Positions 36,244-43,537 of a DNA stretch of 56,097 nucleotides are shown here, one piece after another (position 1 is the first letter of the stretch; every line of letters starts with the position of its first letter). Under the pieces are notes generated by a model. The model did not search any database and was not told where the DNA came from. It saw only the letters and a program-made list of their open reading frames with translations. The translations under genes were made by a program, and so were the position numbers. Origin of the DNA: an uncultured Clostridia bacterium (GTDB taxonomy: Bacteria > Bacillota > Clostridia > Christensenellales > UBA1242); contig CALWOV010000005.1 in assembly GCA_944383275.1 (NCBI GenBank), forward strand, positions 1-56,097, in the 5' to 3' direction.

Positions 36244-37584
36244 TAATTTTTCTATTAAACTTGCAAGTTCTTTTGCAATCTTTTCAACTTGGAATTTATC
36301 AACACCTTCAACCAGAACACGAATTACCATTTCTGTTCCACTTGGTCTTACAACAATTCGACCATCTTGCCCTAAATCTTCTTCTAATTCTGAAATAACA
36401 GCCAAAAGTTTGGCACTTTTATTTAATTGTTTTTGTCGTTGACTTACAGGCACATTAATTTTAGTTTGATAAAATGGAATATAATCTTTAAGTTCTTCTT
36501 CAAACTTAACCCCTTCTTTAAGCATTTTACAAAGATAAATAGCACTTAAAATGCCATCAGAACACATACCAACATCAGCAATTATAATGTGCCCGTTATC
36601 TTCACCTGCTAAATTTAGTTCTTCATTTTCCATAATTTTTTGCAAACTTTTGCCACCAACATCTACTCTTTTTACTTTTATGCCAAATTTATTTAAACTT
36701 TTATCAAAACCAAAGTTGGTTAATATGGTTGTGGCAAAAATGCTTTGATTTAATTTATTTTTCTTTTTAAAATATTTAGCCATTAAAAACATTATTTCAT
36801 CGCCTAGTATTCTTTCACCATTCCCTTTTATTGCACAAACACGGTCAGCATCACCATCAAAAGCAAATGCTATATCTAAATTTTGCTCTTTTAATTTTAA
36901 CTCTAAAAATTGGGGATAATTTGCACCACAATTAAAGTTTATTTTTTCTCCCTTATCTTCACAATTAAAACAAACAACTGTTGCCCCCATTTTTTTAAAA
37001 ATATATGGGGCGACTTTAAAAGATGCACCGTTTGCACAATCTAGTCCAACACGCAACCCATTTAATGAACAATTAGCACTTTCTACTATATAATCTGCCC
37101 AATATTTTTGCAATTCTTCTTGTATTACAGTTGCGCCTATTTGGTCGGCAGCGCAAGGCAAAAACTCGTCAACTTGTTCAAAAATTTCGGTTATTTCATC
37201 TTCCTGTTCATCAGTTAATTTAAAGCCGTTTTTATCGGTTATTTTAATGCCATTATATTCGCTTGAATTGTGGCTTGCTGTTATCATAATACCTATATCA
37301 AAGCCAAATTCTTTAACAAGATAATTTATTGCAGGGGTTGGAATAACGCCTGCAAGCACAACATCTACCCCCATACTGTTAAGACCAGCACATAACGCCG
37401 ACCTTATCATATCACAAGACACCCTTGTATCTTCGCCGATAACCACTTTAGGTTTTTCGTTTTCTGGTTTTGTATTGGATAAATAAATTGAAACTGCTTT
37501 TGCTAAATTAAAAGCAAGTTTCGCTGAAATTTGTGTATTTGCCACACCTCTTACACCATCGGTTCCAAAAAGTTTATTTTTCAT
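36241..37584 (-). CDS. glmM: Phosphoglucosamine mutase
   Basis: GlmM converts glucosamine 6-phosphate to glucosamine 1-phosphate for UDP-GlcNAc and peptidoglycan. The 447 residues show FGTDGVRGVAN at the start, the phosphoserine loop MITASHNSSEYNGIK, the metal-binding FDGDADR, the sugar-binding GEDNGH and the C-terminal phosphate site VRPSGTEMVIRV. Length is typical. AAAAAGGAG precedes the ATG; a terminator overlaps the stop. Confidence 0.97.
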   Translation of the reverse strand: MKNKLFGTDGVRGVANTQISAKLAFNLAKAVSIYLSNTKPENEKPKVVIGEDTRVSCDMIRSALCAGLNSMGVDVVLAGVIPTPAINYLVKEFGFDIGIMITASHNSSEYNGIKITDKNGFKLTDEQEDEITEIFEQVDEFLPCAADQIGATVIQEELQKYWADYIVESANCSLNGLRVGLDCANGASFKVAPYIFKKMGATVVCFNCEDKGEKINFNCGANYPQFLELKLKEQNLDIAFAFDGDADRVCAIKGNGERILGDEIMFLMAKYFKKKNKLNQSIFATTILTNFGFDKSLNKFGIKVKRVDVGGKSLQKIMENEELNLAGEDNGHIIIADVGMCSDGILSAIYLCKMLKEGVKFEEELKDYIPFYQTKINVPVSQRQKQLNKSAKLLAVISELEEDLGQDGRIVVRPSGTEMVIRVLVEGVDKFQVEKIAKELASLIEKL

Positions 37585-37639
37585 ATAATCTCCTTTTTAT
37601 TTAAGATATATGAAAAAAAGACTTTTAAAGTTAACAAAA

Positions 37640-37669
37640 ACAAAAAACAGCAATTAATTATGCTGTTTT
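37640..37669 (-). terminator. Terminator overlapping the trxB stop
   Basis: AAAACAGCA / TGCTGTTTT nine-base stem with the stop codon in the loop and a minus-strand T run after it. Confidence 0.88.
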
Positions 37670-38598
37670 TTTATGTTCTTAACATATTCTGACGCACTTG
37701 TGCCAGCAATAGCCCCATCGCTTATTGCAGTTGCAATTTGCCTTAAATTTTTATAAACAATGTCGCCACCTGCAAAAACACCTTTAACATTAGTTTCCAT
37801 TTTATTATTTGTTTTTATATAATTATCTAAAAGTTCAATTTGTCCATCTAGAAAATCGGTTTGTGGAACCCTGCCCACTGCAACGAAAACCGCATCTACA
37901 TTTATATTTTCTAGCTCTCCACTTTCGGTATTTTTAATTTGAACACCAGTTATTTTGCCTTCGCCAAGCAGTTTTTCAACCGTATAACCAAGTTTTTGTT
38001 CAATTTTTTCTGGGTGATTTTTTATTATATTTTCATAATTTTGAATTTCAACATCTTGTGCTCGGAAAACTTTTCGTCTGTGAATATGCACAATTTTTTG
38101 ACAAATATTAGATAAATAAATAATATCACCCAAGGCAGTATTGCCACCACCAACTACAGCAACTGTTTTATTTTTAAAGAAATTCCCATCGCACACAGCG
38201 CAATAACTTACACCTTTTCCAATATACTTAAACTCGTTTTCAACACCTAGACCTTTTGATGTTGCACCCATACATAAAATTATGGCATAAGCATTTATAG
38301 TTTGACTATTAACAGTTACCGATTTTATTTCATCTTTTAAATTGATATTTGTAACTTCACCATATATGGTTTCCATACCTAAATTAGTTGCTTGCTCGAA
38401 CATTTTTTGAGAAAGTTCAAAACCATCTATTTCGCTAAACCCTGGATAATTTGCAATACTTTGAGTTATTGCAACTTGCCCACCAACTGCTGCTTTTTCA
38501 ATCATTACACATTTCATTCCAGCACGTTGAGCATAAATTCCTGCAGTCATACCAGCAGGCCCACCACCTATTATAATTACATCATAAAAGTTTTCCAT
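37654..38598 (-). CDS. trxB: Thioredoxin reductase
   Basis: TrxB reduces thioredoxin with NADPH through FAD and a cysteine pair. The 314 residues have the FAD motif GGGPAGMTAGIYAQRAG, the redox-active CAVCDG, the NADPH motif GGGNTALGD and the FAGGDI segment near the C-terminus. Length is typical. It is a single-gene unit with an own promoter and terminator. Preceded by GAGGTATATTT. Thioredoxin itself is not in the window. Confidence 0.95.
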   Translation of the reverse strand: MENFYDVIIIGGGPAGMTAGIYAQRAGMKCVMIEKAAVGGQVAITQSIANYPGFSEIDGFELSQKMFEQATNLGMETIYGEVTNINLKDEIKSVTVNSQTINAYAIILCMGATSKGLGVENEFKYIGKGVSYCAVCDGNFFKNKTVAVVGGGNTALGDIIYLSNICQKIVHIHRRKVFRAQDVEIQNYENIIKNHPEKIEQKLGYTVEKLLGEGKITGVQIKNTESGELENINVDAVFVAVGRVPQTDFLDGQIELLDNYIKTNNKMETNVKGVFAGGDIVYKNLRQIATAISDGAIAGTSASEYVKNIKKQHN

Positions 38599-38620
38599 AA
38601 ATATACCTCACTAATAATAT

Positions 38621-38650
38621 AGTATAACATTTTTAAAAAAACAATTACAA
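38621..38650 (-). promoter_or_regulatory. Candidate promoter of trxB
   Basis: Minus strand TTGTAA, 18-base spacer ending TGT, TATACT (extended -10). Confidence 0.55.
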
Positions 38651-38654
38651 CTAA

Positions 38655-38690
38655 ATAAAAACAAACACAACAAAAAGTTGTGCTTGTTTC
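38655..38690 (-). terminator. Terminator of rplM-rpsI
   Basis: AAACAAGCACAAC / GTTGTGTTTGTTT 13-base stem (one wobble) with a five-base loop, followed by a minus-strand T run. Confidence 0.85.
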
Positions 38691-38703
38691 TTTTTTGTGC
38701 AAA

Positions 38704-39117
38704 TTATCTCTTACTGAATTGAACAGCTTTTCTTGCTTTGTGAAGACCGTATTTTTTACGTTCTTTCATACGAGGGTCACGAGTTAACAAACCAGCAGTT
38801 TTTAAAATTGGTTTGTATTCTTCGCTGATTTTAACCAATGCTCTTGCTATACCGTGACGAATTGAACCTGCTTGACCTGAAAGGCCACCACCATTAACAT
38901 TAGCATAAACATCGAATTTATCTAATGTTTGAGTAAGTTCTAAAGGTTGACGAACAATTTGTTTTAATGTGCTAAGACCAAAGTATTCATCAAGTTCTTT
39001 TTTATTAATTATAATTTTTCCACTTCCAGCCACAAGGCGAACGCGTGCTACAGAAGATTTACGACGACCTGTTGCAGGTGTTTGAACAACATCTGATTTT
39101 GTTTTCTTAACTGCCAT
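38704..39117 (-). CDS. rpsI: 30S ribosomal protein S9
   Basis: S9 is a head protein of the small subunit whose C-terminal tail contacts P-site tRNA. The 137 residues show [33 protein letters not shown] and the conserved end [19 protein letters not shown]...FSKR. It overlaps the rplM stop in a TAATG junction. Confidence 0.98.
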   Translation of the reverse strand: MAVKKTKSDVVQTPATGRRKSSVARVRLVAGSGKIIINKKELDEYFGLSTLKQIVRQPLELTQTLDKFDVYANVNGGGLSGQAGSIRHGIARALVKISEEYKPILKTAGLLTRDPRMKERKKYGLHKARKAVQFSKR

Positions 39118-39560
39118 TATAATCTTCCTCCTTTAAGTTTAAGTTCTTGTGGGTTTTGTGCTTCATGTGGGTGTTCAGCACCTTTGTATGTTCTTAATTT
39201 TTTAAGCATTTTTCTGCCCAAAGTTGTTTTAGGCAACATACCTTTAACTGCTTTTTCAACAACGAAATCACTTTTTGTTTGCATAAGTGTTTTGTATTGA
39301 ATTTCACGGTCTCCACCTGGATACATTGTGTGGTAACGGTAGAATTTTTTGTGAAGTTTATCACCTGTTAAGGCAACTTTATCACAGTTTATAACAATAA
39401 CATGGTCTCCCATATCTGCATGTGGTGTATATGTTGGTTTATTTTTCCCCCTTAAAACCATAGCCACTTGACTTGCAAGACGCCCTAATGGAATGTCAGT
39501 TGCATCAACAACCCACCACTTTTCGCTTACATCGCTTGCTTTTGGCATAAATGTTTTCAT
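39117..39560 (-). CDS. rplM: 50S ribosomal protein L13
   Basis: L13 is an early-assembly protein of the large subunit. The 147 residues include [44 protein letters not shown] and a complete C-terminus ([21 protein letters not shown]). It is preceded by GGAGGAA and lies first in the rplM-rpsI operon. Confidence 0.98.
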   Translation of the reverse strand: MKTFMPKASDVSEKWWVVDATDIPLGRLASQVAMVLRGKNKPTYTPHADMGDHVIVINCDKVALTGDKLHKKFYRYHTMYPGGDREIQYKTLMQTKSDFVVEKAVKGMLPKTTLGRKMLKKLRTYKGAEHPHEAQNPQELKLKGGRL

Positions 39561-39640
39561 AATTGAAAATTCCTCCGAAATTTTAAATTAAAAACGCCTT
39601 TCACTTTGTCGAGGGGCTAGTTCTACAAAAGAATAGACTT
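39561..39640 (-). promoter_or_regulatory. Possible L13-type autoregulatory leader
   Basis: The roughly 75-base leader between promoter and rplM can form short stems (for example GCC / GGC around a CCTCGACAAAG loop). Many Firmicutes carry an L13 leader here that mediates feedback by L13. I could not match a consensus base by base, so this is a position-based suggestion. Confidence 0.3.
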
Positions 39641-39645
39641 TTATT

Positions 39646-39674
39646 AGTTTATTACAACTTAAATATTTTGTCAA
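39646..39674 (-). promoter_or_regulatory. Sigma-A promoter of rplM-rpsI
   Basis: Minus strand TTGACA, 17-base spacer, TAAACT. Confidence 0.8.
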
Positions 39675-39699
39675 GGGTTTTTGCTTGATTTTAGATAAA

Positions 39700-39733
39700 A
39701 AACAAAAAGATTGTTCATTAAACAACCTTTTTA
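39700..39733 (-). terminator. Terminator of the nrd operon, overlapping the channel-gene stop
   Basis: AAAAAGGTTGTT / AACAATCTTTTT stem with one mismatch and a T-rich tail on the minus strand. Confidence 0.75.
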
Positions 39734-40386
39734 TTATATAATTTTTTGCATAATGGAAAAAGTAAACCACCAACAACATTTCCGAGTGTTATTATAATTA
39801 CATAAAGCAATGTGTGCCAACTCCAAGCACCAGCAAAACTAAAATAGAACATATCAGCAACGCAGTGTTCAAAGCCACACAGCACAAAAATGCTTACACC
39901 GAAAAATACTGAAAGATATTTTCCCAAAGCAGTTTCGTTGTTTTTATAGCCATCTACTGCAACATATATTAAAATATTGCAAAGAATTCCTAATATAAAC
40001 ACGCTATACCAAGTGTCTGACAATTTTGTGTTTGCAAGTTCTATAACAGACGCCTGTAACGAGTCTAATCTTGTTAATTGCAAAAGATAACCAACAGCAA
40101 CTGCTCCTATAAGATTACCAACCCAAACAAGCAAACACTTTAATAGATAACTTGGTTTATTATCAAACGCATAACATATTTTACCTGTAAACAAGTTAAG
40201 GCTCATTGTTAAAACCATAAAAAGTCCAACAGTAAAAAACAAAGCACCAACTATTTTGTTTTGTGAAGCAAGATAGGCAATTCCACCAAGACTTATACAC
40301 ATACCAGCCAAGATTGATTTAAGCATATTGCCAGCAATTTCCTGATAGTTAACCCTTTTTTGCTGTTTAACTTTAATTTCTTCCAT
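39718..40386 (-). CDS. Formate/nitrite transporter (FocA/NirC) family channel
   Basis: FNT proteins are pentameric channels for formate, nitrite or hydrosulphide. The 222 residues form about six helices. Characteristic positions include AGMCISLGGIAYL (first helix), MSLNLFTGKI, VGNLIGAVAVGYLL, LGILCNILIYVAVDGY, FGVSIFVLCGFEHCVADMF and GNVVGGLLFPL. It is shorter than typical FocA (about 280), mainly in the termini. It follows nrdG by 14 bases and ends at the terminator, so it belongs to the nrdDG operon. Because many class III reductases use formate as reductant, a formate channel here is meaningful. The substrate is inferred. Confidence 0.85.
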   Translation of the reverse strand: MEEIKVKQQKRVNYQEIAGNMLKSILAGMCISLGGIAYLASQNKIVGALFFTVGLFMVLTMSLNLFTGKICYAFDNKPSYLLKCLLVWVGNLIGAVAVGYLLQLTRLDSLQASVIELANTKLSDTWYSVFILGILCNILIYVAVDGYKNNETALGKYLSVFFGVSIFVLCGFEHCVADMFYFSFAGAWSWHTLLYVIIITLGNVVGGLLFPLCKKLYNKKVV

Positions 40387-40400
40387 AGCATTCCTTTTGG

Positions 40401-40913
40401 TTAATTCCAGCGTTCATCTGTTATTAACACAACTTTATTTAAAGGTAAAGACTGATGCAAATCAATTATTCGTTGGTTAGAAGAACCTTTAAATTTCAAA
40501 CTATAATCTCTTAAATTATCAACAAAAGGACCATCAACTAAAACATCAGCAAGTTCTAAAAGTTCTTTTGCACCATCTACTTTATTATTTAAAATATCTT
40601 CAAATAGAAAACCTGTGTAAATAGCAAGTTCTAGTCCACTTTCTTTAATTTTTTTTGCAAGTGGCAATAGTTGTTTAGATTGACACAAAGGCTCGCCCCC
40701 ACTGAAAGTTACACCTGTTAGCAAAGGATTATTTTTAATTTCGTTAAAAATGTCATCAACATCATATAAAACCCCAGCCTTAAAACTATGAGTTTGAGGA
40801 TTATGGCAATTTTTACAATTATGTGGGCAACCTTGCACAAAAACTGTGTATCTTATTCCTGGCCCATCTGTTATAGAATCGTTAACTAAACCTGCTATAT
40901 TAATTTTTTCCAT
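40401..40913 (-). CDS. nrdG: Anaerobic ribonucleotide reductase activating protein
   Basis: NrdG is a radical-SAM enzyme that makes the glycyl radical in NrdD. The 170 residues begin with KINIAGLVNDSITDGPGIRY, then the 4Fe-4S motif CPHNCKNC (CxxxCxxC), and FSGGEPL of the SAM site. The gene lies 29 bases after nrdD. No auxiliary clusters are present, as usual for this short form. Confidence 0.95.
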   Translation of the reverse strand: MEKINIAGLVNDSITDGPGIRYTVFVQGCPHNCKNCHNPQTHSFKAGVLYDVDDIFNEIKNNPLLTGVTFSGGEPLCQSKQLLPLAKKIKESGLELAIYTGFLFEDILNNKVDGAKELLELADVLVDGPFVDNLRDYSLKFKGSSNQRIIDLHQSLPLNKVVLITDERWN

Positions 40914-40942
40914 AGTTTTTCCTAATTTTTTAATTTATAAAA

Positions 40943-43276
40943 TTATTTATCACACCTGCAACCACTAAGACCGTGTTTAACTCTGTCTTTTTCTTCTGCG
41001 CGTTTTGCATCGTTAAAGTTTTCCAAAGTTCCAACCAAATAACCAGTTATTCTTCTTATTCTTTCAAATTTAATGCCATTTTCACCATCTTTTCTGCCAC
41101 ATTTTGGACAAGTTTCGCCAATTATTCCATTGTAACCACAAACTGGGTCTCGGTCAACTGGGTGGTTAATTGAACCATAACCTATTCCACTTTCTTTCAT
41201 ATGACGAATAACTTTTTCAAATGCTTCAACATTGTTAGATGTATCGCCATCTAATTCTACATAAGTTATATGTCCTGCATTTGTTAAAGCGTGATAAGGT
41301 GCTTCTATGCTTATTTTATCGAATGCTGAAATGTTATAGTAAACAGGAATATGAAAACTGTTTGTGTAATATTCTTTATCTGTTATACCTTTAATTTCAC
41401 CATATTTTTTACGGTCTATTCTTATAAATCTTCCACTTAAACCTTCTGCTGGTGTTGCAAGTAAAGTAAAGTTAAGTTTCATTTCTTGTGCTTTTTTATC
41501 TAAAAACTCACGCATATGAGTTACAATTTCTAGACCAAGTTTTCTAGATTCTTCACTTTCGCCGTGATGCTTACCGGTTAAAGCCACCAAAGTTTCAGCA
41601 AGACCAATAAATCCCATAGAAAGAGTTCCGTGTTTTAAAATTTCGCCAATTGTTTCATTTGGTTTTAATTTATCTGAATCTATCCACACACCTTGCCCCA
41701 TTAAAAATGGATAATTTTTTGCTGTTTTTTTAGATTGAATTGCCAGTCTATCAAGTAACTGTTCAACAACAAGTTCCATTTTTTCATCAAGCATAGTATA
41801 GAATTTATTTATATCGCCTTTACTTTCAATTCCCAAGCGTGGCAAATTGATTGTTGTAAAACTTAAGTTTCCACGACCAAAGGTTATTTCGCGTGTTGGG
41901 TCATAAACATTGGCAAGAACACGAGTTCTACACCCCATATATGCAACTTCGGTTTCTGGGTGTCCTTCTTTATAATATTTAAGGTTATAAGGAGCATCAA
42001 CAAATGAAAAGTTTGGGAATAAGCGTTTTGCACTTACTCGGCAAGCAAGTCTGAATAAATCATAGTTAGGGTCATTAGGGTTATAACTTATACCTTCTTT
42101 AACACGGAAAATGCTTATTGGGAAAATTGGAGTTTCACCATTTCCTAAACCTGCTTCAGTTGCCAAAAGCATATTTTTAATAACCATTCTGCCTTCTAAA
42201 CTTGTGTCAAGGCCAAAGTTAACTGATGAGAAAGGAACTTGTGCACCTGCTCTTGAATGCATTGTGTTTAAGTTATGAACAAGTGCTTCCATTGCCTGAT
42301 AACATTCTTTATCTGTTTCAAGTTCGGCTTTTTCAACAGCAAATTTTTTAATTCTTGCAAAAGTTTTTTCATCTATATCTTTAAAAAGTTCGCGTTCTGC
42401 TTTATCAAAATCGGCATTTTGTTTAAGTGTTGCATATAAGCCTTTTTCTTTTTCTAACTTTGCAAAAGTTTCTTTTATTTCATCGGTTTTATCTTCACCA
42501 ACTAAAAGTTCATATGCTTTTGCAAAGTTTTTCCAATAAAATCTTTTATAACTTTTAACTATTCCAGGAGCCAAACCATAGTCAAAGTTAGGAATACTTT
42601 GTCCACCGTGTTGGTCGTTTTGGTTAGATTGAATTGCAATACAAGCCAAAGCACTGTAAACACTTATGCTGTTTGGCTCACGCAAATGACCGTGCCCAGT
42701 TGAAAAACCACCTTTAAATAGTTTAACTATATCTATTTGACAACAAGTTTCAGTTAAAGTATAAAAGTCTAGGTCGTGAATATGAATATCACCACTTATA
42801 TGTGCTTTTGCCTGTTTTGGTGGAATTATATATTTAAGAAAATAATCTTTTGCACCTTCTGAACCAAACTTAAGCATTGCACCCATTGCTGTATCGCCAT
42901 CAACGTTTGCATTTTCGCGCTTTAAATCACTGTCCTTAGCATCTCTTGAAATTATTTCGTCATAAATTTTCATAAGGCTTGTGTTCATTTCGCGAACTTT
43001 AGACCTTTTTGCTCTATACAATATATATTCTTTTGCAACATCTGGATAATCGTTTTTCATTAAAACTTGCTCAACTATATCCTGAACAGACTCTACATCA
43101 GGTATGTTATCTACGAATTTTTCTTCCAATTCTATTTCGACCATTTTTGCAAGTTTTCTACAGTCGTTGATTTCCTTGCTTCCAATGGCATTCATTGCCT
43201 TTGCTATTGCTTGTTCTATTTTAGAAACATTGAAATCAACCATTCTTCCGTCTCGTTTAATAATTTGTGTAAACAC
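40943..43276 (-). CDS. nrdD: Anaerobic (class III) ribonucleoside-triphosphate reductase
   Basis: NrdD makes deoxynucleotides without oxygen. The 777-residue protein has an N-terminal ATP-cone (IIKRDGRMVDFNVSKIEQAI), the (alpha/beta) barrel with HIHDLDFY and FGRGNLSFTTINLPR, the C-terminal zinc-type CGYNG / CPKCGR and the glycyl-radical segment RRITGYLVGTLENFNDAKRA. A longer ORF up to an ATG at 43306 exists, but the consensus promoter (43310-43338) puts the transcript start at or below that ATG, and GAGGGGG lies just before the GTG at 43276, so the GTG is chosen. Two NrdR boxes overlap or flank the promoter. The operon continues with nrdG and a formate-family channel. Confidence 0.96.
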   Translation of the reverse strand: MFTQIIKRDGRMVDFNVSKIEQAIAKAMNAIGSKEINDCRKLAKMVEIELEEKFVDNIPDVESVQDIVEQVLMKNDYPDVAKEYILYRAKRSKVREMNTSLMKIYDEIISRDAKDSDLKRENANVDGDTAMGAMLKFGSEGAKDYFLKYIIPPKQAKAHISGDIHIHDLDFYTLTETCCQIDIVKLFKGGFSTGHGHLREPNSISVYSALACIAIQSNQNDQHGGQSIPNFDYGLAPGIVKSYKRFYWKNFAKAYELLVGEDKTDEIKETFAKLEKEKGLYATLKQNADFDKAERELFKDIDEKTFARIKKFAVEKAELETDKECYQAMEALVHNLNTMHSRAGAQVPFSSVNFGLDTSLEGRMVIKNMLLATEAGLGNGETPIFPISIFRVKEGISYNPNDPNYDLFRLACRVSAKRLFPNFSFVDAPYNLKYYKEGHPETEVAYMGCRTRVLANVYDPTREITFGRGNLSFTTINLPRLGIESKGDINKFYTMLDEKMELVVEQLLDRLAIQSKKTAKNYPFLMGQGVWIDSDKLKPNETIGEILKHGTLSMGFIGLAETLVALTGKHHGESEESRKLGLEIVTHMREFLDKKAQEMKLNFTLLATPAEGLSGRFIRIDRKKYGEIKGITDKEYYTNSFHIPVYYNISAFDKISIEAPYHALTNAGHITYVELDGDTSNNVEAFEKVIRHMKESGIGYGSINHPVDRDPVCGYNGIIGETCPKCGRKDGENGIKFERIRRITGYLVGTLENFNDAKRAEEKDRVKHGLSGCRCDK

Positions 43277-43309
43277 GATTTTATCCCCCTCTTGTGTAAT
43301 CTGCATTTC

Positions 43310-43338
43310 ATTTTATCATTCACAAGATATAGTGTCAA
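43310..43338 (-). promoter_or_regulatory. Consensus promoter of nrdDG
   Basis: Minus strand TTGACA (43333-43338), 17-base spacer, TAAAAT (43310-43315). NrdR box 1 lies inside the promoter, covering the spacer and part of the -35. Confidence 0.85.
43320..43335. promoter_or_regulatory. NrdR box 1
   Basis: On the minus strand ACACTATATCTTGTGA, 15 of 16 bases like the known NrdR operator ACACTATATCTTGTGT. NrdR is the ATP-cone repressor of ribonucleotide reductase genes. Its gene is not in this window. Confidence 0.88.
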
Positions 43339-43351
43339 TTAATTTTAATGA

Positions 43352-43367
43352 ATACTAGATATTGTGT
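43352..43367. promoter_or_regulatory. NrdR box 2
   Basis: Minus strand ACACAATATCTAGTAT, an operator copy placed 32 bases (three helical turns) upstream of box 1; paired boxes at this spacing are typical of NrdR control. Confidence 0.82.
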
Positions 43368-43373
43368 TTTTAA

Positions 43374-43390
43374 TTGTGCAACATGCACAA
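43374..43390. promoter_or_regulatory. Perfect 17-base palindrome upstream of the NrdR boxes
   Basis: TTGTGCA-ACA-TGCACAA, seven-base arms. It is 35 bases upstream of the -35. It resembles redox-regulator sites (compare the Rex-like TTGTGAA...TTCACAA) but is not identical to one I know. It could be an additional operator. Confidence 0.4.
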
Positions 43391-43537
43391 AATTTAAAAA
43401 AATTTTTTAATTTTTGTAAAGCCTTATTTGCCTATTTAAAGGCTAATTCGCTGTTTTTGTTAATTATTTTAAAAAATTAAATTTAAAGTAATTTTGAATA
43501 AATAGAAAAGAATAATATGCATAAATAATGAATAAAA

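Noticed and set aside
39588-39779. Small frame across the rplM promoter and channel-gene end
   Set aside because: It crosses the promoter of rplM and a terminator and has no ribosome binding site or family features.
43277-43306. ATG at 43306 as the NrdD start
   Set aside because: The promoter puts the transcript start next to or below this ATG; the GTG at 43276 has GAGGGGG in front.
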